In this document: positions 7,887-16,488 of the stretch, piece by piece
Numbering within the stretch: the stretch's first letter is position 1
Layout: every line of letters begins with the position of its first letter
Source: Sphingomonadales bacterium UBA656
Lineage (GTDB): Bacteria > Pseudomonadota > Alphaproteobacteria > Sphingomonadales > Sphingomonadaceae
Reading direction: 5' to 3'
DNA length: 64,000 bases
Assembly (NCBI GenBank): GCA_002299895.1
Contig: DBOC01000008.1
Location: 1-64,000 of the forward strand
Notes under the pieces: generated by a model
The model's input: only the letters and a program-made list of their open reading frames with translations
Told to the model about the DNA's origin: nothing
Database searches by the model: none
Position numbers and translations under genes: made by a program

Positions 7887-9158
7887 CTAAGCAGCGTCTT
7901 CTTTGCTGGCTTTGGCAGACTTGGCATAGACCAAGACAGGGGTCTTGCGGCCTTCGACAACGTCCTTGTCGACCACAACCTCGTCTACGCCGTCATAGGT
8001 TGGCAGATCGAACATCGTATCGAGCAAAATTGCCTCCAAAATGGACCGCAACCCACGCGCGCCCGTTTTGCGTTCAATCGCCTTCTTGGCAACGGCTTCC
8101 AACGCATCATCGGTGAAGCTTAGGCCAACTTCTTCCATTTCAAACAGCTTGCGATATTGCTTCACAAGCGCGTTCTTTGGTTCAGCCAGAATTTTCACCA
8201 AAGCCGCGATATCGAGGTCTTCCAGCGTAGCCGTGACCGGCAAGCGTCCAACAAATTCTGGGATGAGGCCAAATTTCAACAAATCTTCAGGCTCAATCTG
8301 CTTGAGGATTTCGCCGGTACGGCGCTCGTCCGGGTCGGCGACATGGGCGCCAAAGCCAATCGACTTGCTCTCCAGGCGGTTTGAAATAATCTTTTCAAGC
8401 CCCGCAAATGCGCCACCGCAAATGAACAAGATGTTCGTCGTGTCGACCTGCAGAAACTCTTGCTGTGGATGCTTGCGGCCACCTTGTGGTGGGACGCTGG
8501 CTGTTGTGCCTTCCATCAGCTTAAGCAAAGCCTGCTGCACGCCCTCCCCGCTAACGTCGCGGGTGATGGAGGGATTCTCGGCCTTGCGGCTGATCTTGTC
8601 GATTTCGTCGATATAGACGATACCGCGCTGCGCCTTCTCTACATTATAGTCGGAGGCCTGCAGCAGCTTAAGAATGATATTCTCGACATCTTCACCGACA
8701 TAGCCGGCCTCGGTCAAGGTTGTGGCGTCCGCCATGGTGAACGGAACGTCAAAAGTCTTGGCGAGCGTCTGCGCCAATAATGTCTTACCGCAACCGGTAG
8801 GGCCAACGAGCAGGATGTTGGACTTTGCAAGCTCAACATCCGCGCCCTTTGCGCCATGGTTCAAGCGTTTGTAATGGTTATGGACGGCAACCGACAATAC
8901 GCGCTTTGCCTGCGGCTGCCCAATGACATAGTCGTCCAATACTTCGCAGATTTCCTGCGGCGTTGGCACTTCGCCCTCTTTACGGCCGTTCAACGCGCCC
9001 TTTGTTTCTTCGCGAATGATGTCGTTGCAAAGCTCTACGCATTCATCACAGATGAACACCGTGGGACCAGCGATCAGCTTGCGCACTTCGTGCTGCGATT
9101 TTCCGCAGAAGGAGCAATAAAGAGTGCTTTTTGTATCTGAACCGCTCAACTTCGTCAT
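7887..9158 (-). CDS. clpX: ATP-dependent Clp protease ATP-binding subunit ClpX
   Basis: AAA+ unfoldase that feeds substrates, including ssrA-tagged proteins and in alphaproteobacteria the regulator CtrA, to ClpP. The 423-residue protein has the N-terminal C4 zinc domain (CSFCGKSQ ... CDECVELC), Walker A GPTGCGKT, Walker B IVYIDEIDKI and the ClpP-binding IGF-type loop (KSIGFGAHV). I chose ATG 9158 (MTKLSGSDTKS), the family start, with AGGA seven bases upstream; an in-frame start six codons earlier adds nothing conserved. It follows clpP with its own 133-bp gap. Confidence 0.97.
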   Translation of the reverse strand: MTKLSGSDTKSTLYCSFCGKSQHEVRKLIAGPTVFICDECVELCNDIIREETKGALNGRKEGEVPTPQEICEVLDDYVIGQPQAKRVLSVAVHNHYKRLNHGAKGADVELAKSNILLVGPTGCGKTLLAQTLAKTFDVPFTMADATTLTEAGYVGEDVENIILKLLQASDYNVEKAQRGIVYIDEIDKISRKAENPSITRDVSGEGVQQALLKLMEGTTASVPPQGGRKHPQQEFLQVDTTNILFICGGAFAGLEKIISNRLESKSIGFGAHVADPDERRTGEILKQIEPEDLLKFGLIPEFVGRLPVTATLEDLDIAALVKILAEPKNALVKQYRKLFEMEEVGLSFTDDALEAVAKKAIERKTGARGLRSILEAILLDTMFDLPTYDGVDEVVVDKDVVEGRKTPVLVYAKSAKASKEDAA

Positions 9159-9206
9159 AATATGTCCTGCTTGCACGCCAATTTAAACGCACCTTATTGT
9201 TTCAAC

Positions 9207-9234
9207 ATCCTAAAGATGCGTTCCGATTTGGCAA
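9207..9234 (-). promoter_or_regulatory. clpX: Candidate sigma-70 promoter for clpX
   Basis: On the minus strand TTGCCA (9234-9229), a 16-base spacer and TAGGAT (9212-9207) lie about 50 bp before the clpX start. Match to -35/-10 consensus is moderate; no experimental support. Confidence 0.3.
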
Positions 9235-9291
9235 TAGCTCAATAGTGGCTGTGCCATCACGGCAAATCCATGAAATTAATCGACGATAATA

Positions 9292-9924
9292 TCAGCCTGC
9301 GTCGGCGTCTGCATTGGCCGGACGCTTGTCGAATACTTCATCGACGATACCAAATGCCTTTGCTTCTTCTGCTTCAAGGAAGGTATCGCGGTCCATCGCT
9401 TTTTCGATATCCTTCAATGGCTTGCCGGTATATTTTGCATATAGGTCGTTCATACGCTTGCGAATACGCAAGATTTCATTGGCCTGAATTTGAATATCCG
9501 ATGCCATGCCGCGTGCGCCGCCCGAAGGCTGATGCACCATGATGCGCGAATTGGTCAAAGCAACGCGCATACCGGGCTCACCCGCCGCGAGCAGAAAACT
9601 ACCCATCGAAGCCGCTTGCCCGATGCATACAGTGCCCACTTTGGGACGGATATATTGCATCGTGTCGTGGATCGCCATGCCCGCAGTAACCACACCGCCG
9701 GGCGAGTTAATATACATCCAGATGTCTTTCTTCGGATTATCCGATTCGAGAAACAATAGCTGCGCGGTAATCACGGAGGCCATATTGTCCTCCACTTCGC
9801 CGGTCACAAAAATGATCCGTTCGCGCAAAAGCCGCGAAAAAATGTCCCAGCTGCGCTCCCCACGGTTCGATTGCTCGATAACGACGGGGACCAATGCTTG
9901 GACGGGATCAAAAGGAACGTGCAT
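9292..9924 (-). CDS. clpP: ATP-dependent Clp protease proteolytic subunit ClpP
   Basis: Serine peptidase that forms the double-heptamer degradation chamber with ClpX or ClpA. The 210-residue protein has the catalytic triad Ser106 (in AASMGSF), His131 (in VHQPSGG) and Asp180 (in MDRDTF). A short N-terminal propeptide is likely, as in E. coli. It precedes clpX on the same strand, the usual clpP-clpX order; trigger factor, normally next upstream, is separated here by an extra gene (10091-11200). Confidence 0.97.
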   Translation of the reverse strand: MHVPFDPVQALVPVVIEQSNRGERSWDIFSRLLRERIIFVTGEVEDNMASVITAQLLFLESDNPKKDIWMYINSPGGVVTAGMAIHDTMQYIRPKVGTVCIGQAASMGSFLLAAGEPGMRVALTNSRIMVHQPSGGARGMASDIQIQANEILRIRKRMNDLYAKYTGKPLKDIEKAMDRDTFLEAEEAKAFGIVDEVFDKRPANADADAG

Positions 9925-9962
9925 GAAATACCTCTAAGAATTTATGTTTATGCGTCGACGCC

Positions 9963-9992
9963 TACATCGGCGCGGGCAAGCAAAGTTTCAAG
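9963..9992 (-). promoter_or_regulatory. clpP: Candidate heat-shock (sigma-32) promoter of clpP
   Basis: On the minus strand CTTGAA (9992-9987), then a 14-base spacer and CGCCGATGTA (9972-9963), resembling the sigma-32 pattern CTTGAA-N13-15-CCCCATNTA. It lies about 40-65 bp before the clpP start. The -10 match is partial. clpP is a typical RpoH target and rpoH is 6 kb away. Confidence 0.35.
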
Positions 9993-10090
9993 CACGAAAA
10001 CGGTTTAGTCTGGGGATGAATTGGGGCGCTTGGCTGCGCACCGCAACGGCATAAGGCGCAAAATCGATTATTTCTTGTTTATTTGACGCC

Positions 10091-11200
10091 TTAATCGACT
10101 TTCACTTCTGCCGCGCGATCTTGCTTCTGCATTGCATAACGAACCCGCACAACGCAATTGCTGTAGCCCTGTGTGGATGGTGAAGTTGTGCTGCCAAGCA
10201 CGATCCTTTGCGCAGCTTCGCCAAATTCCGCAGCAGGCTCGGCGACCACGACCTTTGAATTGCCGACCTCGCCCCATGGCGCGAGGTCAAACGCAATGAC
10301 CGCCCAGCCCTCAATTTCACGCCGCCGGAAATTTTCCGGATACACCAATGATGGCTGAGATTTCCACTCTACCATCTGGGGACAATTACTGTCTTCGGGG
10401 CGATATGCGTCGATCTCTTTGCTTTCAGGCGCGGTCAGAGTGCCGCTGCGCCGCCAATAAGGATAGAGACAGCCCTGCTTCGCACCCTCCGTAAAGCGTG
10501 ATTGCGCCATGGCGTTCAAAGAGGCTTTATCAAGCGCAACATTGCCCGTTGTCCCATATATTCGAAGACGCACGGGCTTGCCCGCTTCATTAATGTCAAA
10601 CTGCACCATACTCCAGTCGGGCCGGCCCGTTGTCGCGGGGATTTTTTCGAAATCGGGAGAAGCGCGCAATAAAAACGCTGGCCGCTGTGTGTTGCAGTCT
10701 GATCCCGCGGGTGCAATCCGGTCAAACAGCTCTTTGGGTGACCGAGATTGCGCAAAAATCGAGTAGCCGATGAGGTCGTGGATGTCGGCATCCGCAATAC
10801 TGCTACGCTTTGGCTGATAGACAATCGTGCATCCCTCTCGCCTAGAATTGGGAGCAAATCGGCTCGCCGCAAGAGATGGCGTTAGGTCCGCCAGCACGCC
10901 ATAGCCCACCGGATCGCGCGTTATGCCAAATGGGCGGCCATTTTCGTTAATGCGAAATCGCACATTCACAGGCTGGTCCGCATCGCTGCTACTCCAGACA
11001 AGGTCCGCCATGGGCGTTTGAACTCGGGAAATATCGAGCGAATCATCGCCGCAACGGCCTGACGTAGGTACCATAACAAGCACGGTCTGACGCCGAGCGG
11101 ACCGTTCAATGGGATTGACCGTCGTCACAATCGGGGACGGTGCAGGCGACGGCGATATGGTTATCGCTGGCGCGACCATGGCGAGGAAAAAGTTCAACAT
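10091..11200 (-). CDS. Exported protein with three TonB-C-like repeats, each bracketed by two cysteines
   Basis: No gene symbol recognised. The 369-residue protein begins with a short hydrophobic segment (3-15) and a Pro/Ser stretch, then three copies of a TonB C-terminal-like unit. Shared elements are a strand ending in an N-E-x-G-P-type turn (VRFRINENGRPF at about 80, VQFDINEAGKPV at about 199, IAFDLAPWGEV at about 302), a helix, and a closing Cys. Cysteines fall at 50/124, 169/244 and 273/349, spacings 74, 75 and 76, suggesting one disulfide per repeat and a periplasmic location. It lacks the long Pro-rich linker and clear inner-membrane anchor of a classical TonB, so energy transduction is doubtful. 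It sits between tig and clpP on the same strand. ATG 11200 is preceded by an in-frame stop. Confidence 0.8.
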   Translation of the reverse strand: MLNFFLAMVAPAITISPSPAPSPIVTTVNPIERSARRQTVLVMVPTSGRCGDDSLDISRVQTPMADLVWSSSDADQPVNVRFRINENGRPFGITRDPVGYGVLADLTPSLAASRFAPNSRREGCTIVYQPKRSSIADADIHDLIGYSIFAQSRSPKELFDRIAPAGSDCNTQRPAFLLRASPDFEKIPATTGRPDWSMVQFDINEAGKPVRLRIYGTTGNVALDKASLNAMAQSRFTEGAKQGCLYPYWRRSGTLTAPESKEIDAYRPEDSNCPQMVEWKSQPSLVYPENFRRREIEGWAVIAFDLAPWGEVGNSKVVVAEPAAEFGEAAQRIVLGSTTSPSTQGYSNCVVRVRYAMQKQDRAAEVKVD

Positions 11201-11260
11201 GAGTCATCTTCTGCCATGAACCATCAGTGACAACAAGCCGCCTTCACCTTGGCAGAAACA

Positions 11261-11296
11261 AAAAGGGGGACGCATCGCATCCCCCTTTTGCCGCAA
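11261..11296 (-). terminator. Intrinsic terminator after trigger factor
   Basis: AAAAGGGGGA (11261-11270) pairs perfectly with TCCCCCTTTT (11280-11289) around a nine-base loop. On the minus strand the GC stem is followed by TTTTTGTTT. It lies about 20 bp after the tig stop and separates tig from the next gene. Confidence 0.88.
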
Positions 11297-11311
11297 TGCA
11301 TGATGCAGCGA

Positions 11312-12811
11312 TTATTTCTTAGGCGCAGCCTTTTTGGCGGGTGCCTTTTTGGCTGGCGCAGCTTCTGCGTCCTTTTTAGGTGCGGCCTTCTTCGCAGCGG
11401 GCTTGGCTTCCTTGGCAGGTGCCTCGTCTTTTGCAGCAGCGTTTTTGGCTGGTGCCTTTTTCTTGGCGGCAGGCTTTGCATCTGGCTCAGCTTCAATCGC
11501 TGCTTCCAGAACGTCCTTAGTCACGGTCTTGTCCCTCACAGTCGCCTTTTCGAACAAGAAATCGACAACCTTGTCTTCAAACATTGGCGCACGCAATTGC
11601 GCGGCTGCCATTGGGTTTTCCTGCAGATATTGCACGAAACGCTGACGATCTTCAGGGCGATATTGCTGCGCAGCTTGCTGCACGAGCATATTCATTTCCT
11701 GCGAAGTCACTTCAACACCATTGGCTTGGCCAATTTCCGATAGGAGCAAGCCCAAACGCACGCGGCGAACGGCGATGTCGCGATATTCTTCGCGCTCAGC
11801 TTCCATTTCTTTCTTCGCAGCTTCAGCATCTGCTTCGCGCGCAGCTTCTTGCTCCAATTGCGCCCAAATCTGCGAGAACTCAGCCTCGACCATCGAAGGC
11901 GGCACATCGAAATCATGGCCAGCAGCCAACTGATCCAACAACTGGCGCTTCATATAAGTCCGCGTCAGGCCATTATGTTCTTGCTCAACCTGAACCTTCA
12001 TCAACTCGCGGAGTTTGTCGATGCCGTCGAGGCCGAACATCTTAGCAAGATTGTCATCGGCCTTCGCTTCGACGGGCTTGCGCACTTCGTTGACGACGAT
12101 GTCAAAAGTGGCTGCCTTACCCTTAAGGTTTTCGGCATTATAATCGTCTGGGAAGGTTACGTTCAGAACCTTTTCGTCATTAGCTTTTACGCCAACCAAC
12201 TGGTCTTCAAAGCCGGGGATCAGCTGACCAGAGCCAAGCTCAACCGCCATGCCTTCGCCCTTACCGCCTTCGAAAGGCACGCCATCAACCTTGCCTTCAA
12301 AATCGATAACGACGCTGTCGCCCATTTTTGCGGCATATTTCTTGTCTGCCGCTTCAAAGCTCTTTTGGCCTTCGGCAAGCTTCAGGATCGATTCGTCGAC
12401 TTGTGCGTCGCTGACTTCGACCGTCAGGCGCTCCAACGTGATGCCATCGATAGAAGGCGCTGCAATCGCAGGCAGCACTTCCAGATGGAAATCGACAACC
12501 GCGTCTTTGCCCGGCGCATAATCATCGCCCAAATGCACATGCGGCTGAGTCGCTGGACGCAATTTATTGTCAGAAATCGCCTTTTGGACGCCTTCTTGGA
12601 TCGAGCTGTTCAATGCGTCCTGAAGAAGCGAATCCTTGTGCATCTTCTTAACCAGATTGGCGGGAACCTTGCCGGGACGGAAACCGGGCATACGCACTTG
12701 AGGTGCAATTTTCTTCACCTCGGCATCGATGCGGGATTCAACGTCCTTTGCGGTAATCGTCATGCGATAAGCGCGCTTCAGGCCTTCATTCTGTGTCTCG
12801 ACGGTCTGCAT
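11312..12811 (-). CDS. tig: Trigger factor with a Lys/Ala/Pro-rich C-terminal tail
   Basis: Ribosome-bound chaperone and peptidyl-prolyl isomerase. The N-terminal ribosome-binding domain carries the signature MPGFRPGKVP (about 41-50); an FKBP-like domain follows (GDSVVIDFEGKVDGVPFEGG, about 165-185), then the helical chaperone arms. The family is usually 430-450 residues; this one has 499 because residues 437-499 form a tail of repeated PAKK/AAPKK units resembling histone H1. The tail is in frame with no sign of a frameshift and ends just before a terminator. The gene is upstream of clpP/clpX on the same strand. Confidence 0.95.
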   Translation of the reverse strand: MQTVETQNEGLKRAYRMTITAKDVESRIDAEVKKIAPQVRMPGFRPGKVPANLVKKMHKDSLLQDALNSSIQEGVQKAISDNKLRPATQPHVHLGDDYAPGKDAVVDFHLEVLPAIAAPSIDGITLERLTVEVSDAQVDESILKLAEGQKSFEAADKKYAAKMGDSVVIDFEGKVDGVPFEGGKGEGMAVELGSGQLIPGFEDQLVGVKANDEKVLNVTFPDDYNAENLKGKAATFDIVVNEVRKPVEAKADDNLAKMFGLDGIDKLRELMKVQVEQEHNGLTRTYMKRQLLDQLAAGHDFDVPPSMVEAEFSQIWAQLEQEAAREADAEAAKKEMEAEREEYRDIAVRRVRLGLLLSEIGQANGVEVTSQEMNMLVQQAAQQYRPEDRQRFVQYLQENPMAAAQLRAPMFEDKVVDFLFEKATVRDKTVTKDVLEAAIEAEPDAKPAAKKKAPAKNAAAKDEAPAKEAKPAAKKAAPKKDAEAAPAKKAPAKKAAPKK

Positions 12812-12904
12812 TTTTTCTTCTCTATCTACGACAGGCCCGCTGGCCTGCCAAAAACTGTTAAATGGCTTTCGGGTTCAACGACAGCCCGGGATATCCCTTT
12901 TTCG

Positions 12905-12989
12905 TGGTGCGGGCGAAGGGACTCGAACCCCCACACCTTGCGATGCCAGAACCTAAATCTGGTGCGTCTACCAATTCCGCCACGCCCGC
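12905..12989 (-). tRNA. tRNA-Leu (anticodon UAG), CCA encoded
   Basis: The minus strand folds into an 85-base class II tRNA. The acceptor stem GCGGGCG (12989-12983) pairs with CGCCCGC, followed by A and encoded CCA (12907-12905). The anticodon arm is CCAGA-TTTAGGT-TCTGG, giving anticodon UAG, which reads CUN leucine codons. A variable arm and the T-loop GGTTCGAGTCC are present. It stands alone between gatB and tig. Confidence 0.97.
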
Positions 12990-13093
12990 TTACGAAAAGC
13001 TGCCGTTTAACAAACGACGGGAGCCTCTAACGGGAAAGCCGCTGCGGGGCAAGGGGAGAAGCGGGGAAACCACCACCCCTTTACGCCGCCAGT

Positions 13094-14575
13094 TTACCCC
13101 AGAACCTTTTTCAGCAAATCATTGATGATTTGCGGGTTAGCCTTGCCTTGCATGGCCTTCATGGTTTGGCCCACGAAGAAGCCGAACAATTTGTCCTTGC
13201 CGGATCGATATTCCGTAACCTTATCTTCGTTCGCGGCCATGATCTTGGCAATCTCTGCCTCAATCGCGCCCGTGTCGTTGGTTTGCTTCAGGCCCTTTTC
13301 TTCAACGATAGCGGATGCGGCCATTATGCTTCCTTGGGCCGCGGTTTCCAGCATGATTTCGAACACTTGCTTGGCGATGCTGCCGCTGATGGTGCCATCG
13401 GCAACCAGACCAAGCAATTCTGCAGCTTGCTTTGGATTGATGGGGCTTTCGTCGAGGGTCTTGCCCATCTTGTTCAGCGCGCCGAATAATTCGGACATCA
13501 ACCAATTGGAACCTTGCTTGGCATCGACGCCTTCGGCCAGCAAATCTTCGAACCAGAATGCGGTTTCGGCCTCTGCGGTCAAAACGGCGGCATTATAGGC
13601 CGTCAGGCCCATCGCCTCATAACGTGCACGTTTGGCATCGGGAAGTTCAGGCAAGGACGCGCGGCATTCCTCCAGAAACGCATCATCGAGTTCCACCGGC
13701 AGCAAATCGGGGTCGGGGAAATAGCGATAATCATGCGCGTCTTCTTTTGACCGCATCGACCGCGTTTCTTGCTTATTTGGGTCAAACAGGCGGGTTTCCT
13801 GTACCACTGCGCCGCCGCTTTCGATCAGGTCGACCTGACGCTGCGCCTCATACTCAATTGCCTGCATCATGAAACGGATTGAGTTGACGTTCTTGGTTTC
13901 GGTGCGCGTGCCCAATTCACCGCCGGGCTTACGCACAGATACGTTGACGTCGGCGCGCATCGATCCTTGCTCCATATTCCCATCGCAAGAGCCGACGTAA
14001 CGCAGGATTGAGCGTAGTTTTTTAAGATATGCGCCGGCTTCCTGTGGGCTGCTGATATCCGGACGCGAAACGATTTCCATCAAGGCCACGCCCGAACGGT
14101 TCAAATCAACGAACGACATGGTTGGATGCTGGTCATGCATCAACTTGCCTGCGTCTTGCTCAACATGGATGCGCTCAATACCAATTTTCTTGGTCGGGCT
14201 ATCCGGGTCTTTTTCGTTCAGCGTAACCTCAATCTCGCCTTCGCCCACAATCGGGTGGTACAGCTGCGAAATCTGGTATCCCTGCGGCAAATCGGCGTAG
14301 AAATAATTCTTACGGTCAAAGCGCGACCAGCGATTGATCTGTGCATTGATCGCCATGCCCGTGCGCACGGCCTGACGCAGGCATTCGCGGTTGGGCACGG
14401 GCAACATGCCCGGCATCGCGGCATCGACCAAGCTCACATGGCTGTTCGGTTCAGCACCAAAGCCGGTCGATGAACCTGAAAACAGCTTGGATTCGCTCGT
14501 GATTTGCGCATGAACCTCAAGGCCAATTACGACCTCCCATTCACCGGTATTCCCTTGGATGCGGTATTCGCTCAT
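13094..14575 (-). CDS. gatB: Asp-tRNA(Asn)/Glu-tRNA(Gln) amidotransferase subunit B
   Basis: GatB binds mischarged Asp-tRNA(Asn) or Glu-tRNA(Gln) and activates the side chain with ATP for amidation inside the GatCAB complex. The 493-residue protein has the family start EWEVVIGLEVHAQI, the DLPQGYQISQ segment of the catalytic cradle and a C-terminal YqeY-like helical domain (GKANPQIINDLLKK). ATG 14575 is one base after the gatA stop, with the GGAGAGTGGTGG end of gatA serving as ribosome-binding site. Last gene of gatCAB. Confidence 0.97.
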   Translation of the reverse strand: MSEYRIQGNTGEWEVVIGLEVHAQITSESKLFSGSSTGFGAEPNSHVSLVDAAMPGMLPVPNRECLRQAVRTGMAINAQINRWSRFDRKNYFYADLPQGYQISQLYHPIVGEGEIEVTLNEKDPDSPTKKIGIERIHVEQDAGKLMHDQHPTMSFVDLNRSGVALMEIVSRPDISSPQEAGAYLKKLRSILRYVGSCDGNMEQGSMRADVNVSVRKPGGELGTRTETKNVNSIRFMMQAIEYEAQRQVDLIESGGAVVQETRLFDPNKQETRSMRSKEDAHDYRYFPDPDLLPVELDDAFLEECRASLPELPDAKRARYEAMGLTAYNAAVLTAEAETAFWFEDLLAEGVDAKQGSNWLMSELFGALNKMGKTLDESPINPKQAAELLGLVADGTISGSIAKQVFEIMLETAAQGSIMAASAIVEEKGLKQTNDTGAIEAEIAKIMAANEDKVTEYRSGKDKLFGFFVGQTMKAMQGKANPQIINDLLKKVLG

Positions 14576-14576
14576 A

Positions 14577-16061
14577 TTACCACCACTCTCCGGCTTCCGC
14601 CGTAAATCCTGAACGTTGTTCAATCGCGAGGCCCGCGTTGAGCACCGCTTGTTCATCGAGCGCCTTACCGATAATCTGCAAGCCCAAGGGCAAGCCTTCT
14701 TTGCTCAGGCCGCCCGGAACCGACATGGCAGGCAGACCAGCCAGTGAGGCAGGCACCGCAAACACGTCGTTCAGATACATCGACAATGGGTCAGCGTTTT
14801 TCTCACCCAATCCAAAAGCCGCGCTTGGGGCGGTTGGTGCGAGAATGAGATCGCAACTTGCCCAGGCATTTTCAAAATCACGCGCGATCAAAGCGCGGAC
14901 CTTTTGCGCCTGCGTATAATATGCGTCATAGAAACCGGCGCTTAACACATAAGTGCCAATCATGATGCGGCGGCGCACTTCTTCGCCAAAGCCAGCAGCA
15001 CGGGTCGCGGCATACATGTCTTGCAAACCAGCACCATCGGGCAAATCGCGCAGACCAAAGCGCACGCCATCATAACGCGCCAAGTTCGATGATGCTTCGG
15101 CAGGGGCGATGATATAATAAGCCGGCAGCGCATATTTGGTGTGCGGCAGGCTGATGTCGACGATTTCCGCGCCGGCATCCTTCAGCCAAGCGATGCCATT
15201 GTCCCACATTTTAGCGATATCTTCGTCAATACCGTCGAGGCGATATTCCTTGGGGATACCTATACGCTTTCCCTTTAGGTCGCTGTTCAGGCCAGCTTCC
15301 CATGCGGGGACTGGTAAATCGAGCGAGGTCGAATCCTTTGGATCAAAACCAGCCATCGCCTCCAACATGATTGCACAATCGCGCACGTCACGGGCCATGG
15401 GTCCAGCTTGATCCAAGGAGCTTGCAAACGCGACAACACCCCAGCGGGAGCAGCGTCCATAAGTCGGTTTGATACCGCTAATTCCGACAAAAGCCGCAGG
15501 CTGACGAATCGAGCCGCCAGTGTCGGTTCCGGTCGCCGCAGGGCAAAGCCGCGCCGCGATAGCCGACGACGAACCGCCCGACGATCCGCCGGGCGCCAAT
15601 GCGGCCGTACTGCCATCATTGCGCCGCCATGGCGAGATAACATTGCCGAAATAACTGGTTTCGTTCGACGAGCCCATCGCGAATTGGTCCAGGTTGAGCT
15701 TGCCCAACATCCCTGCCCCAGCCTTCCAAAGGTTCGCGGACACGGTGGACTCATAGGTCGGCACAAAGCCTTCCAATATGTGGCTTGCCGCGGTTGTCTG
15801 CACGCCTTCGGTGCAGAACAAATCCTTCATCCCAATTGGCACGCCCGCTATTTTTCCGAGCGGCTTACCTGCCGCGCGGTCGGCATCGACGGCTTGCGCA
15901 GCCTCTATCGCCTTTTCTGGGGTTTCCACGATGAAAGCGTTCAAGGCCTTTGCGGCAGATACGCGAGCGTTCAGCGCCTCTGCGACTTCAACAGCTTTAA
16001 ATTCACCCTTGGCAACGCCATCGCGGATCGCGGCAACGCCGAGTCTTGAAAAATCAGTCAT
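14577..16061 (-). CDS. gatA: Asp-tRNA(Asn)/Glu-tRNA(Gln) amidotransferase subunit A
   Basis: Amidase-signature subunit that releases ammonia from glutamine or asparagine for GatB. In the 494-residue protein the Ser-cisSer-Lys triad is visible: Lys79 (GMKDLF), Ser160 (PGGSSGGS) and Ser184 (TGGSIRQPAA), spaced as in characterised GatA. The start codon overlaps the gatC stop by one base (TAATG), so the two are translationally coupled. Confidence 0.97.
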   Translation of the reverse strand: MTDFSRLGVAAIRDGVAKGEFKAVEVAEALNARVSAAKALNAFIVETPEKAIEAAQAVDADRAAGKPLGKIAGVPIGMKDLFCTEGVQTTAASHILEGFVPTYESTVSANLWKAGAGMLGKLNLDQFAMGSSNETSYFGNVISPWRRNDGSTAALAPGGSSGGSSSAIAARLCPAATGTDTGGSIRQPAAFVGISGIKPTYGRCSRWGVVAFASSLDQAGPMARDVRDCAIMLEAMAGFDPKDSTSLDLPVPAWEAGLNSDLKGKRIGIPKEYRLDGIDEDIAKMWDNGIAWLKDAGAEIVDISLPHTKYALPAYYIIAPAEASSNLARYDGVRFGLRDLPDGAGLQDMYAATRAAGFGEEVRRRIMIGTYVLSAGFYDAYYTQAQKVRALIARDFENAWASCDLILAPTAPSAAFGLGEKNADPLSMYLNDVFAVPASLAGLPAMSVPGGLSKEGLPLGLQIIGKALDEQAVLNAGLAIEQRSGFTAEAGEWW

Positions 16062-16348
16062 TATTCAATCACCTTCGGCACGCCAAAAAAGCTGCCTTCC
16101 TTGGCGGGTGCATTGGCAAGCACTTTGTCGCGCACATCGCCATCGGTCACAACATCCTCACGCAGACGCAGCTTATTGGGGATAACGGCGGTCATCGGCT
16201 CTATGCCGGTGACGTCAACCTCTCCCAATTGCTCCACCCAGGCCAAAATGCCATTGAGTTCGCCGACCATCTTGTCAGCCTCAGCATCGCTAATCGCGAC
16301 ACGCGAAAGCCGTGCGATTTTGTTCACGGTATCTTTATCTACAGACAT
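16061..16348 (-). CDS. gatC: Asp-tRNA(Asn)/Glu-tRNA(Gln) amidotransferase subunit C
   Basis: Small (95 residues) subunit that wraps around GatA and stabilises the complex. The N-terminal motif TVNKIARLSRVAIS and the C-terminal LREDVVTDGDVRDKVLANAP are typical. I chose ATG 16348 (MSVDKDTVNK); longer in-frame extension is not conserved. First gene of the gatCAB operon; the promoter must lie in 16349-16488, shared with the divergent DUF3089 gene. Confidence 0.93.
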   Translation of the reverse strand: MSVDKDTVNKIARLSRVAISDAEADKMVGELNGILAWVEQLGEVDVTGIEPMTAVIPNKLRLREDVVTDGDVRDKVLANAPAKEGSFFGVPKVIE

Positions 16349-16488
16349 AAGCCCGCCGCTAGCATTGCGCCCGCATCGCTTCAACGGAAAAGCTTGGGGC
16401 AAAGACCTAATCTTTCAGCCCCCATTCAATTTTACGATGCTATTTCCATCTAATCGGGTAAATCGCATCAAAATCTCGGGACTTAAAC

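Noticed and set aside
11224..11496. Arg/Lys/Pro-rich minus-strand frame overlapping the trigger factor tail
   Set aside because: Frame-shifted reading of the PAKK-type repeats; also crosses the terminator.
11849..13030. 393-codon plus-strand open frame
   Set aside because: Lies antisense to tig and runs through the tRNA-Leu; no recognisable domain and unnatural composition.
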